From positions 186,001 to 250,000 of the forward strand of contig JASANH010000838.1 of NCBI GenBank assembly GCA_030248295.1: a stretch of DNA of 64,000 bases, in the 5' to 3' direction. Below are positions 10,470 through 22,048 of the stretch, piece by piece. Position 1 is the first letter of the stretch, and each line of letters starts with the position of its first letter. The notes under the pieces are model-generated. The model had not been told where the DNA came from and ran no database searches. It was given only the letters and a program-made list of their open reading frames with translations. Position numbers and translations under genes: made by a program. The stretch is from Mesodorylaimus sp. YZB2_4 (lineage: Eukaryota > Nematoda > Enoplea > Dorylaimida > Dorylaimidae).

Positions 10470-12958
10470 ATGCTTCTGGAACTATTTATTTTGATCACTG
10501 GCCTTGCGGTCCTCCTGCATGTGTAAGTAAACCTGCGAAAGCCCTCATCAGAGTTAGAAAAACTTCTGTTTCAGCTACTTTACATGGAGAAATGACGTAT
10601 TCAAGCGGTTGGGCATTCCTGGTCCAAAACCAGACCTAGTTGTCGGAAACTTGTTCCACGTGTTTGGTGACAAAAAGGTAAGAGTTTGAAAGAAAAGGAG
10701 AGTTTCATAAGCCGTGTAATTTTTTCCTGTGAACAGGTACAACCGCATGAACTGCAAAAATGGACAAAGGAATTTGGACCTGTTTATGGGTAAGCTGCAA
10801 CCTTTGATTCTGTGTGGACTTGAAGTGAGGAAGAAATTTCAGGTTTTACGAGGGAGGACTGCCAGTTATGGTCACCTCAGACCCGGACATTCTGCAGGAA
10901 ATTCTCGTCAAGCAATTTCAGAATTTCAATGGCAGGAAGGTAATGCCCGTAGATGTTTGGATGTTTGGGTCCTTATGTGATGATTTGTCTCGCATTAACA
11001 CACGCCTAAATTGTCGTGCAGGAATTTGCCATACAACCCAATCCAGAGGAAGGTGGTGATCGAGTGCACATGTTCTTGGCTCGAGGTGCGCAATGGAAAC
11101 GACTTCGGGTCATTTCGAACCCAACATTCACTTCGTCGAAGATCAAGCAAGTACGACTATAATCTTCCACAACCAGCCAGAGGTAACATTATGTCGTATT
11201 TTAGATGCTTCCAAAAGTGCACGACTGCGTGGATGAAATGATGAAAGTGCTAGAAGAGAAACGACAGGAAGGGAAAAGTTTTGACATATATGGGTAAGTT
11301 GTTCGTACCCCAGACGTCGACAGCTGATATCTGCTAGTAATCATGAAATTTTAGGGTCTACCAAGGACTGACTCTGGATGTAATTGCTCGAGTGGCTTTT
11401 GCTTACGAAACCTCTGTGCAGAGGGACCCTGACAGTGAATTACTCCGCTTTTGCAGTGGCGTTTTCCGCAGGCCTCCATCATTCATCTACTTGGCAGCAT
11501 GTAAGTATTGGTTGTTAGGGATAGCAAATGTACAAGCGTGGACCGCTCGCGAGATGCCCGCGAATGAAACAGCCAAACAGAGCACAGTCTAGTGTCAGGG
11601 TGAGATCAAGCACTGTTCTTGCAGGTCTCTTCCCATCCATCCGACGTTATGTGTATTACTACGTTCGTTTACGAAGCAAGTTTGTGCAAAGTGATTGGGA
11701 CTTTTTAAGGGATCGCATTGGTCGAATTATTGAAATTAAAAGAAAGCAGAAAGTGAGTTTTGGCCGTGTTCTCTCTCTTCTATTATTTTTATCCCGCTTT
11801 ATTGAAGGCCAGCGGGCTGCAGGCTTCTGTGGATTTCATTCAGCTAATGCTCGATGCTGAAGCTGATCCGAATGAGATGGATTTTAAGAACGGGGCTGGT
11901 AAGCTGACGAAGGAAATGGAGGTCAAAAAGAAGCTAACGCCAGGAGTAAGCTTACAGGGCAATACTCTTTTGGGAATGAGCTAAGAGATTTTACTTTAGG
12001 AAATCGCTTCGCAAAGCTTTTTATTTATTTTGGCCGGATTCGAGACAACCTCAACATCGCTCGCTTTTACCAATTACTTACTGGCTACACATCCAAAAGT
12101 GCAAGATCGACTGTTGGAAGAGATTGATAAACATATTGAGAAGGCTGAGGTAAGCTGATTGTTGGTGGATGGCTGAGCATAAGTTGTGCTGGGTATCTGC
12201 ATCAATTACATGCTGGGTCCGCTTTCTCCTTGGCAGGATATCAATTACGAATCTGTCCAAAAGCTTCAATTCTTGGAATGCGTTATTCAAGAAGCCTTGC
12301 GGATGTATCCATTGGCATCAGCGTAAGAGAGAGAGAAAGAGAGCTGCTTTAGGCCATTTCCTGTGTCATTTAGTGCTAAGCATAGCACAAAATATTTGCA
12401 TGCAAGTTATTACATGTGCAAAGTTTCGACCGAGACTCTTCCTCTGTGAAACCTGGTGCTGCTTTCAGAGCTGTAAGCCGACACACAGTGGACTCATGCA
12501 CTATTAAAGGATTCACTTTCCCTGCTGGCATGGATGTGGTTGCTGATGTGTGGTCAGTGCACTACAATGAGGATTTGTGGGGACCTGACGTGAACGAATT
12601 CAAACCCGAGCGGTACAGTATTCATTGCAGACTTGTACTTGACGTTGACGCATCCTTGTCCCTTTTAGGTTCGCTTCCAAATCGCTTCCACATCCCTTTG
12701 CCTATATCCCATTTGGTGCGGGTCCCCGTACTTGCATTGGAATGCGATTCGCCTTGCTGGAAATGAAGGTGGCCCTGTGTGCAATTTTGAAGAAATATAA
12801 GATTGTGGAGACGGCAGAAACGGAGGTGTGCTTGAAAAAGTCATCCGCTTGGACTGGTATCAAATTTCTTGTTTCAGAAGCCACTTCAGTTACGCTTTTC
12901 CCAAATCACACTGGCGCCAAAGAACGGTGTGCTCGTGAAGCTGGAAGATCGAAAGTGA
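10470..12958 (+). CDS. cytochrome P450, clan 3 (CYP3/CYP13-like), tandem copy 2
   Basis: Second tandem P450, 517 residues, 14 exons: 10470-10522, 10575-10677, 10737-10789, 10843-10939, 11022-11150, 11205-11293, 11355-11500, 11625-11752, 11808-11945, 12000-12149, 12237-12322, 12469-12612, 12669-12825, 12878-12958. Twelve exons have the same length as in copy 1; only exon 1 (+3) and exon 13 (-9) differ, so the pair arose by tandem duplication. Landmarks: N-terminal anchor, hinge GIPGPKP, I-helix AGFETTST, K-helix EALR, haem-binding [10 protein letters not shown]. It appears functional. The introns are nearly all small. The proteins are clearly related but diverged along their length, so the duplication is not recent and the substrates may differ. 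Confidence 0.95.
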
Positions 12959-13373
12959 GGTGATAGGGTGCTTATACAGAGGGTGAATGTATTTGTAACA
13001 GAAATACTATCGTGCTTTTTGGCTGGGGTGCCAGTGATGGCTCTAAGTTATTAATCCTCTGTTGAAGGCTGATATGATTAATATCTAATTGCGTCTTGGG
13101 GTTTGTATAGTAAAGAATCCTCAAATATCGAGTTGGGTGATATTGCGTTCACATACTGGAACACGTACAGCAAAGAAGCTATTTGAAGCAGCAGGATAAC
13201 CTGGATGACATGTCAGCTCATTCAAGTATCTGACAAACCAGTGTGTCCCGCATTGGATGCAGAATCAAATCATGAGGGCCATAATTTTTAATTCCGCAAC
13301 ACACAGGTCCAATTCAAACTTCTGCAATAAAATCCTACTGAGCGTATTGATTATTTCAGCATTGTATTTTTAG
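12959..13373. other. intergenic region, nothing recognised
   Basis: No coding similarity found. An N-terminal exon of the downstream kinase pseudogene may lie here but was not identified. Confidence 0.5.
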
Positions 13374-14488
13374 GTAGAATACATGGAAGCGCCCATTCAC
13401 ATTCTCAAGTGGGAAGTGTTGGTCATGCGGAAGTTGACGAAGACCGGTGCATAACTCAACGCGATTCCTGGACTGCGGCCGAAACTTGAACGGCGACTAC
13501 TTCTTTTTGCGCAAACCATGGTTGGGCAGAATCTGGAGAAGCTGCGAGAGAACTTGCCCGAAAGCGCTGGCGGACGATTCTTGTTGCGAACTGTTCTGCA
13601 CGCGCCTGCAAGGAAGCTCTGCAAGGGCTGATGAAGCTGCGCGACAGCGGGTGAGTGCCTGAGCGTTTCTTCGTGGACAGTAAAGCCCAAAGTATAGTTC
13701 GATGCGATGCGTCAAATAAGCGTGCGATGCGACACTTTTGGGTCAACTGACAATGTAAAAAGGTGCCTGAAACGTCGCATCGCAAGCTTATTTGACGCAT
13801 CGCATCGAACTATACTTCCAGCTTAACTCTCTCCGCTCGCTTGCAGATACCTGCACCGCGACGTGAAGCAAGAGAGCTTTGCGATCGGTCGGCCACCAGA
13901 TACGAAGTGTGTGTACGGGATGGATCTGGGAATGGTTCGGGAATGGCGAAGCGCCAAAGGGAAGCCGATCCATTCGCGAAAAGTGGCTCCGTTCGCGGAA
14001 AGTGGCTCCGTTTCGTGGCAGCCTAAAGTATGCACCCGTGACCGCGTTGAAGCAACAAGAGCAGGGTTGATGCGAAGACTTGTGGGTCTGGAAAAACTCC
14101 TCGATTTGACGAGCAGATCGTTGCCGCGGCCACCCGTGGTAAGCACATCCCGCGAGCGGGGCACTCATCGTCAATCAAAGACCCAGCCCACCTCTTTTTA
14201 AGAGGCAAGGACATCTATGAAAAGCTGAAGAATTTTGCCGCCGCGAACGAGAAGCTGCATAAGAAGCCGTCCCAGTTGATCCGATCAGCGCCGAAGGAGT
14301 GCACCAAGATTCGCAATTACCTGACCACGCTAGCTTATGAGGCGGACTCCGACTACGATCACATCGAGGGCATCCTGCAGCGGATCTGCGAACGCAAGGG
14401 TTACACGGACAAAGGAAAGCTCGAATGCGAAGATGGTGGCCAGTTTTTCAAGGAAACGCAGATGGGTACCTGCGGCAGCAGTTGCTGA
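13374..14488 (+). pseudogene. casein kinase 1 / TTBK-like kinase pseudogene
   Basis: Pieces of a CK1-family kinase appear in order. From 13374 there is an N-lobe segment (LKWEVLVMRKLTKTG), then the strand region STRFLDCGRN in another frame, then MVGQNLEKLRENLPES. The catalytic loop YLHRDVKQESFAIG and DLGMVREW start at 13847, then PFRGSLKYAP in a shifted frame. A C-lobe end (SDYDHIEGILQR) runs to the TGA at 14486-14488. Lesions: frame changes near 13440, 13500 and 13575, a 19-bp tandem duplication at 13973-14010 that shifts frame, and TGA at 14068-14070 and 14107-14109. The activation segment has DLG where kinases have DFG. One intron (13651-13846) holds a MITE. The sum of lesions argues for a pseudogene. 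CK1/TTBK-like kinases are greatly expanded in nematodes and many are sperm-enriched (family knowledge). Confidence 0.85.
13690..13817. mobile_element. hairpin MITE in kinase pseudogene intron
   Basis: Inverted repeat of about 43 bp per arm. Left arm 13690-13733 starts AAGTATAGTTCGATGCGATG; right arm 13774-13817 is its near-perfect reverse complement, with about 40 bp between. The size and structure fit a miniature inverted-repeat transposable element. No target duplication is obvious. Confidence 0.7.
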
Positions 14489-16144
14489 GCGTGATCGATG
14501 ATGTGATCGTGTCTTCTATTTTTCTGCTCGTTCCTTGTGCTGTGAGTGCGAAGGAAAAAACTGAAAAGGATGGCTGGCAGACATGGTAAGGAGGAATGTG
14601 AAAACTGCGACAGCGTATCTTGCCTATGTAAAAACAGACTAATCAAGCTAGTCACGCCATCTGGGGCGAAAAGTGTGGATGTCACCAACGTTTTTAATCG
14701 TGCCTATCTGGCATGCGCTTCCTTTTCGTCCAAGATAGATGGTTTCCTCCAGTGTCCGCGTAGTGATTGCTCGACCCGCTGAATTCTCCCTTTCACTCTA
14801 GGAATCAACCGTTTTCTTGTTTTTGAGGAAATTAACGGGTAGGATATTTTACCTCCAGTTGGCGGACACACCGACTTCTCGCAATCTCTTTTCCCACTTT
14901 TTTCAAAACATGCATTGCTCCAGCAGAAGCGCGGTAACGGATGGGTGCACCAAACTATCCGACAAGGCCTCATTACTTTTCACATTGTTTCTCGGCAGAG
15001 ATTTGTCTAAACCTATCTGTCATCGTGATTTCTTTTTTAGAATCCGCTTTAAAGTTGCGCCTTCTTTCGAAGATGCATATGTGGATCCTGAGTTCTGCAT
15101 GTGGTCTCTGTGTCGGAGTGCAGGATGTCTATGCGCTGTGTAACCAAGCCTGGCAGGCGTAGGAGGTAGGTGGGTGGCCGACCGAAGTCAGCAGGACAAA
15201 AACTCCGACTGGAGCAGGCAAGTCTTGCGACTATAATTACGGCTGAAACATCAACCCAAGGGGAGAGTATCGATTACTCTCCTCCACTTGCCATGGCCTA
15301 CCAGGCATGATGGTTACAACGGTTTTTTTCTTTTTTAAAGGGGCGGCTCAGCTGGCTCGGATTCAGATTATTAGTTCCCACTTGAATCGAGATTTATTTT
15401 GTGCCATGCTCAACTAAGCATTCGCCTTGGTGGCTACTACAAAAGATAGGAACTACGTGCGCACTCGCTCATTCTCATTCGAGGCATTTGTGCAGATCTC
15501 TGCATTCGCCATATGGGTAAAAGTACTAAAATGTAGAGCTCTGTAAAACGATGTGTTAAACAGAAGTGACGCTCGCACCTTTTTAGGTTAAGTACATTGT
15601 TTTACCAAATAAGAACGAACATGAAAGAACTTCATTATTTCGGTAGCAGTTCATAAGGACAGGTCTTGCAGCAGTAAGATTTGCCCTTCCGATAATCAAA
15701 TGCAACACTCGGGCAAAACTGTAAAACAAAAACTTGACTTAGTGTGCTCCTAGTGTCATTTCATGCGGCAAGGTCGTCCCCGTTTCTGGTGATTAGTCCA
15801 AAGAATCCTGACCTGACAGAGACAGTTAATGATTTCTTGAACTTTTCAGATCCCCTTCTGTGAAATATTACTACCACTCGCGGCGAGTCCTACGGCAAAA
15901 GCGACCATCCAGCGGCGCGTGTCGTCTTGATAGACCATCGGAAGTGCGCCAACTAGGTGCGTTATTGTAGTGACGAAAAGTAAAGTCGGAGCAAATGTCC
16001 TAAAAAGGCGAGTCGAGGTGATAGTAGGTCACGAACGGCTGGAAACGTGCGTGGTGCAGGCATTTCTGCCCCAGCAACCTACACTCATTTTGCATCTCAT
16101 CTATCAAGGACTACGAAAGAACTTGGACTATTTTCGAGGACGGC
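14489..16144. other. intergenic region upstream of the collagen gene
   Basis: No supported gene. Short open frames near 14546-14780 and 14817-15160 have no recognisable motif and no splice support. Confidence 0.5.
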
Positions 16145-16151
16145 TATAAAA
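16145..16151 (+). promoter_or_regulatory. TATA box of the collagen gene
   Basis: TATAAAA lies 110 bp upstream of the ATG at 16255, in the range expected for a core promoter plus a short 5' leader. Confidence 0.5.
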
Positions 16152-16254
16152 CCAAAGGCGTAATTGCCCTTGTGAATATTGCAGGTGTTGGCCAGACCTT
16201 GATCACTTTGATTATAGTGTACTATTCTAGAACCCAACTATTCGCCTAGTCAAC

Positions 16255-19200
16255 ATGGCCGATGCGGTGCCTGATGAAAAGAGACTAGCGGTTGCGAGGC
16301 GTCGAAAAGCAGCCTCCTCAGTCAGACTAGCTACTGCATTAGCAACTTTGCTCAGCGTGGGTGCTTTGGGCGCGTGCTTTATTATGGGTCCATTGATCTA
16401 TGGTGAAGTACAAAACCTTTGGCGAGAATTGGATGAGGATATGGAATCTTTCAAGGTGGGTCAGTGGTGAAGGAAGAGAGAGAAGATGCTGATTAATTGT
16501 ATTTTAGGTAACATCAGACGAGATCTGGGGTGACATGATGACAATATCTGCTGGCAAGCGATTTGCTCGTCAAGGCGGATATGGAATCCCAGCAACAGCT
16601 CCAGTGGCTCCGCCAACCCAACCTGTCGGTCCTGGTGCACCATCGGCGGCTGCGCCAGCTGTTAGCGCACCAGCTCAGCCAGGAGGTGCAGCACCATCAG
16701 AGGAAGGCGAGCCACAACCACCAGCCTTTGGACCTCCAAATGCCGGGCAACTGGGAGCCAGTGTCAGCTCAGCTGGAGGACCACCTGGCACCTTACCTCA
16801 GGCACCTGGACCATCGACCAGTGGTGGTGGATGCAGTAAGTGCGCTATAATTCTGAAATATGCGCACCGTCATCACCTGATTCCAATTCTGTTTATGTAG
16901 GTTGTGATAGAAGCGCCGCTGCCAAATGCCCAGCTGGCCCTCCAGGGCCTCCAGGATCCCCAGGCGAAGCTGTAAGCAACCTGCCCACGGGCCTCGTGAT
17001 CGCCCGCATATTTCACCTTTTCATTTTCAGGGTCCCGATGGCATCCCAGGTCACGACGGGATGCCAGGTCAAGATGCTCCCGATGTGACAGCATCCAAAC
17101 AGAATGGAAAATGCCAAGAATGTCCGCCCGGTACGTAAAGTATACGAATCTGCACGTATCTTATTTCGAAAACTCACTGGAATTTCAGGACCACCGGGAC
17201 CACCAGGCCTGCCAGGCGCCGCAGGCCCTCAAGGTATATGACTGCTTGGCTGGATATACTTGTGCGAAGAAACCCTTTCAGCTTTTTTTTAAGGCATGAA
17301 AGGAGCTGATGGAAGAGCAGGCATGCCAGGAAGTGATGGACAGCCAGGGACGCCAGGTGAGACGTGAAAGCATATGAGCATGGCGGACTTATTACAGTGC
17401 TATAATTTAGGTGAAATGGGGCCAACTGGACCACCTGGCCCAGACGGAAATCCAGGTAAGTCATTGTCCCATCCTATAAAACGTAAGTGCCGTTAAGAAG
17501 TATATATTTAAGGACCGAAGGGACCACCTGGAGAGGGAACGACGCAAATTAAAGGAGTCAAGGGAGAAAAAGGAGCAGCAGGCCCAGTTGGGCCTCCAGG
17601 TGAGAAAGGACCAAAAGGAAAAGATGGCGCCAATGGAGAACCAGGAGAGCCAGGCCCACCTGGACCGCCAGGTCCACCTGGAAAGGCAGGTGATACAGGT
17701 AAGCAATACGGCATTAATGACCGGTAGTCAACAGTATCATAATAACGGCTTTAGGAGCACAAGGTCCAGCTGGTGAACAAGGCGCGCCGGGCAGTGACGC
17801 TCAGTATTGCCCATGTCCAGCGCGGCAGCCTCAATCGTCCAGTCGTGCAGGTCCAGAGCCAAGCGCTGGTGCATCCGAAGGAGGAAAATCTGGCGAAAAT
17901 GCCCCTGCTGCTCGTCCTCAGCCATCCGCGACCGCTGCTTCAGGCCAATTATCCAATGCAGGAGCCGAAGCTGCAAAGCCGCAAGTAGCTCCAACACTTG
18001 TACCGCCAATCGTAATAGCTCACCCGCCACCACCACCAAATACCTCCGCTGCGCCGCCTGTTGAGCCTGTACCTGCGCCAGCGCCAGCTGAAAGTGTAGC
18101 AGTGCAATTAACAGCTGTTCCTCAACCCCCATCAATTACTCCCCCAGCTCAGCTAAACTCGACACCTGGTGGTATTCAGTATGCTTCTGCGGTTCAACTA
18201 TCCTCTCCAGCAACTCCAGCGCCCGCACCTGCACCAGCTCCAGCGCCAGCGCCAGCACCAGCACCAGCCCAAGCACCTGCTCCAGCTCCAGCTCCAGGTC
18301 CAGCATCAGCACCTGCGTTAGCGCCAGCACCTGCACCAGAACCTGCACCTGCTCCAGCGCCGGCTCCAGGTCCAGCACCGGTGCCAGCGCCAGCACCAGC
18401 GCCAGCACCAGCGCCAGCACCAGCGCCAGCACCAGCGCCAGCACCAGCGCCAGCACCAGCGCCAGCACCAGCGCCAGCACCAGCGCCAGCACCAGCGCCA
18501 GCACCAGCGCCAGCACCAGCGCCAGCACCAGCACCAGCACCAGCACCAGCACCAGCGCCAGCACCAGCCCCAGCACCAGACCCCGCACGAGCGCCAGCAC
18601 CAGCGCCAGCGCCAGCACCAGCGCCAGCACCAGCGCCAGCACCAGCGCCAGCACCAGCGCCAGCACCAGCGCCAGCACCAGCGCCAGCACCTGCTCCAGC
18701 ACCTGCACCTGCTCCAACACCTGCACCAGTTCCAGTTCCGGCTCCAGCGCCTGCACTTGCACCGACGCCAGCACCAGCACCATCACCAGCTCCAGCACCA
18801 GCACCTGCTCCAGAACCCGCACCTGCGCCAGCACCTGCTCCAGTTCCAGTTCCGGCTCCAGCGCCTGCACCCGCACCAGCGCCAGCGCCAGCGCCGGTAC
18901 CAGCACCAGCACCAACTCTAGCACCTGCTCCAGAACCCGCACCTGCTCCAGCACCCGCACCTGCGCCAGCACCCGCACCAGCACCAGCTCCAGCACCGGC
19001 TCCAGCTCCTGCACCTGCACCAGCGCCCGCGCCTGCACCCGCACCAGCGCCAGCTCCAGCACCAGTACCTGCCTCTGCATCGGCAACCTATGGAGTCCCA
19101 AGCGGTGCTTGGCAGGCTGGACAACAGCCCGCTTCTACTTCGGTTGGTGCTCCTTCAACGCCATCCGCCCCATCATCGGCTGCTTCTCCATCAAAGTCCT

Positions 19201-19481
19201 CGTCATCAGAGCCACCTTCTAACGCTCCTTCATCGGCGCCAGCTCCGGCTCACCTCGAGTCTCTTCCCTCGTCTCAACCTCCAACTGCTTCACAGGGCAC
19301 TCCAGCTCCACCTGCCGCTGCGGAAGGTCCAGGAGCAGCACCAGTACCAGCTCCTACTGCACCACCACCTAGTGCTCCATCGAGTGGCGGATCACCTCCA
19401 GCAATACAGCCACCGGTGCTCCCATCTGCGTATCCAGCCAGTGCTCTCAGCAAGAGACGGAGACAACACCATCGCCATTAG
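16255..19481 (+). CDS. nematode cuticle collagen with a long Ala-Pro C-terminal tail
   Basis: Structural protein of the cuticle, 921 residues in nine exons: 16255-16455, 16508-16835, 16901-16971, 17031-17130, 17189-17233, 17294-17356, 17411-17455, 17513-17698, 17755-19481. Residues about 24-50 are the hydrophobic segment of the nematode cuticle collagen N-domain, followed by [10 protein letters not shown] and DEIWGDM. RFAR in GKRFARQ fits the R-x-x-R pro-protein convertase site in homology block A. A Pro/Ala/Gly linker leads to Cys-flanked Gly-X-Y blocks. The last block ends [11 protein letters not shown], where most cuticle collagens stop within a few residues. This one continues for about 550 residues of Pro/Ala-rich sequence with a core of roughly 290 residues of Ala-Pro repeats, ending in a basic KRRRQHHRH. 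The tail is in frame with no lesion. Several Gly-X-Y exons begin with split Gly codons, which helps confirm the splicing. Confidence 0.93.
18211..19080 (+). repeat. tandem repeat encoding (Ala-Pro)n
   Basis: A 12-bp unit GCACCAGCGCCA and variants encode Ala-Pro-Ala-Pro; the most uniform part is 18370-18690. Codon use in the repeat strongly favours GCA/GCG and CCA. Occasional Val, Thr, Glu, Leu or Ser break the pattern at the edges. Unequal exchange probably changes the copy number. Confidence 0.9.
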
Positions 19482-20575
19482 TCGCGACAATGTGATTAGT
19501 GCGAGTCGAATTACCTGATTAGGCTGGTAATTTTTTAGCCAACTAGGATTTTTCTATCCTTTGTTTACCTTTTGATAGGTCTTCTTTATTCCAGTGTTCA
19601 GTTTATTGTAGCGCGTATATGCTGTAACTAAATCTGTTTCCTTATGTGTTACAGAGAGCAGAAGATTTTCCAATGCATACTTGTACATATACGTAAGTGG
19701 CAAGTTTATTACGACACCCTTACAGTGTGAGGACCGAAAGAAGGCCTAATTACTGTAGCTGAAATCAAAAAAACTCTCTCCTGAGTTGCTCTTCTAAAAA
19801 TCCGGAAGGACTGTCTGACTTTACCAAGCAGTGTTGACCAGCTCCTCATCGTCAGGCACACTGACACAAAGATAGTTAGCCCGAACACGTCTAATCTTTG
19901 CACAGCGCCCTGCGCTGCACAGCCTTTGTCGGTGATGGGAGCGTGGCTTGCTACATCAGTAATCTCATTGATATCAACGTACACATACCAGCTTGTGTGC
20001 CTGAATCTTAATACCCTGTATAAACATGCTAAGTTGACAGCAAAGGCATTCTTTTTCCGCATCAGCTTTGAAAGCCGCCACAAAATGCAGCTTTCCCTTT
20101 TTGGCGGGCGTTATCTTCTCGTTGGTAGCACTTGTTGTCGGAGCTCCCAGATTGCCCTCACAGTTGTCACCCGTGACAACTGTGAGGGCAATCTGTGGAC
20201 GATGATCAGAGGCCCTTGGGTGCTTGAGAAAGCGGTTTTTGTATTGATTTCGCCTTGCCACTTTACTATCACTGGTGAATGGGCGCATTGTTCCCTTGCC
20301 ATGCAATTGTCGCCCAGTGCTGACGCGAAGAGTTACAGATGGCATGACTGTTGTCTTAGATCATAAAGCGTGAAATCCAACCCTGTGCTCCTATAAAATA
20401 GCCATTTTAGGCAGTTGCATTGCTTATACCTAGGCACTGCTCGCAATCACGCAGTCTGATAATGAGCTACGTTCTCGCCATTTACCTGTTCAAACCATCT
20501 TTAGGCTACTTCCAAACTTAGCCAATCATCCCATTCAATAATCAACTCATTTGCGTGAACCCAGTTACTGAATTC
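19482..20575. other. intergenic region containing a perfect palindrome
   Basis: No supported gene. Open frames on both strands at 19700-20370 have no motifs. Contains the palindrome at 20148-20195. Confidence 0.5.
20148..20195. repeat. perfect inverted repeat, 23-bp arms, 2-nt spacer
   Basis: The left arm CAGATTGCCCTCACAGTTGTCAC is matched exactly by its reverse complement at 20173-20195, separated only by CC. It can form a tight hairpin or cruciform. Confidence 0.9.
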
Positions 20576-20924
20576 ATGGCATTTCAAACTGCCGCTCCGA
20601 ATTGCGGTGGTATGTCCCTTATAAAAATTTCCCAACCTTATCGATTTAAATTTCCAGTCTTTCAGCGTGCTTCAAACAACTAGAAGAGAAACTGGCTGGA
20701 AAACGTTTGCTGGGATCAGACTTGCCACAATGCGATAATAGCACAGGTAGGCCCTGTACAAGCATCGACCCATCCTCAAATGACTGAAGACCATTTTAGG
20801 CGACTATAGGCCGCTTCATAAGTCACACGATGGCTATCGCTGGTGTGTGGATCCGAAAACGGGAGCAGTTCAAGGCGAGAAACATCGTTTTGATGACAAG
20901 ACCCCATTGACATGCGAGCACTAA
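20576..20924 (+). CDS. small thyroglobulin type-1 domain protein
   Basis: Exons 20576-20609, 20666-20746 and 20800-20924 give 79 residues if the ATG at 20576 is the start. The domain runs from CFKQLEEKLAGKR through LPQCDNSTGDYRPL to GYRWCVDPKTGAVQG and a final TCEH. These are the C1, C2, C5 and C6 landmarks of thyroglobulin type-1 domains, including the WCVD core. The usual QC (C3) and the first Cys of CWC (C4) are both absent, so one disulphide is lost cleanly. Such domains inhibit cysteine or aspartic proteases or act in extracellular proteins. No signal peptide follows this ATG; an upstream exon is likely, since the frame stays open to 20522, but it was not identified. Confidence 0.65.
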
Positions 20925-21954
20925 TCCTGACCCGTGTGAGCTACCAATAAAAGCACAGATATTGTCTTTGCGCGTCATTAATTTCATAACTGCGACTTGA
21001 ACAAATTTAGCTCCTGAAAACATCGCATGCTAGGCTATTATGTAAATTTATGCCTCCTTCCTCTTCACCCTCCGGATGCGTTATGCCTGCGAGAGCCCAC
21101 GAGACCTCTCCAAAGGGGTCGTACTTACGATCATTAAAATCATCGATCTGTTGTCGGACTTTTTGCTGGTCGTTGGCGTGAGCGTTCTCAGTAGACAGTG
21201 CATCATCAGAAAAAAAGCAATTTTCTGCAACATTCTCGTCGTTTCTGATACTATGACGAACAGAAGAATACCATGAGGGTTTAGAAGAATATATGAAAAA
21301 CTGTGTTTTTGATTCTGAGTAGCCGCAGGGTAGCAAACTGAACAGCACTTCTACCATCGTTCTCCCATACCTTTGTACTGTACCTTGTCGTGAGCGCACT
21401 GAAACTCTACATCAAAACGTGCGTTATGTGTTATTAGTTACCGTAATGCCCTCACATTAGTGTACCCCAAATGCACTCTAAAACGAAGTCTGTATGCGCA
21501 TAATCGAGAGTATTAGTGACGAGATAGCAAATGGCAAGGGCACTCAAGCATCGTCTGGTAAACGACCCTACGCACGAAACAAATATCAAGAGCAAATATA
21601 TCTCTTTTCGGTGCAGTTGGCAAAAATGAGAGTGCAAAGTACAACGAAGTCAAATAACATCATACCTGTGAAAATAAGAAGGAAAACTTGGACTCCAAGC
21701 AGGAAACATCTCACGGCAATTGGGCACGTAGCTAGTTTTGGGCCCTTCTCATTTTACCCCAGTAAATACGAGTAAACTTTGAACCTCAACAGCAAGAAGG
21801 CAAAATATCCACACGCAAGTACGTCATTGCCAGCACCGAGGATCGGTTTTGCCAGCCTGGCTGAGCTAATTCGCACGCAACCCCCGGCACACATTAAACA
21901 AAACAAGCCCTGTTTCCCACGTCGCATTCACCGACGAGCACGCCTCCACGTTCG
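20925..21954. other. intergenic region, nothing recognised
   Basis: No supported gene on either strand between the thyroglobulin-domain gene and the cyclophilin promoter. Confidence 0.5.
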
Positions 21955-21961
21955 TATAAAA
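21955..21961 (+). promoter_or_regulatory. TATA box of the cyclophilin gene
   Basis: TATAAAA followed by a GC-rich stretch, 94 bp upstream of the ATG at 22049. Confidence 0.5.
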
Positions 21962-22048
21962 GCCGGCGGGACTCATTGACGAAACAACAGGCTTCTCGTT
22001 CCACTTTCAAGAAACCCATCGAAAGGTTGATCTTCAAGTTTTCTAAGC

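Noticed and set aside
18211-19080. CRISPR-like array of short repeats
   Set aside because: The repeats are 12-bp coding units with no unique spacers, in a eukaryotic collagen exon.
18136-19101. Long antisense open frame opposite the collagen tail
   Set aside because: It is the shadow of the GC-rich Ala-Pro repeat, reads as a Leu/Val-rich low-complexity frame and has no independent support.
19709-20366. Overlapping open frames on both strands around the palindrome
   Set aside because: No family match; the overlap is produced partly by the inverted repeat.
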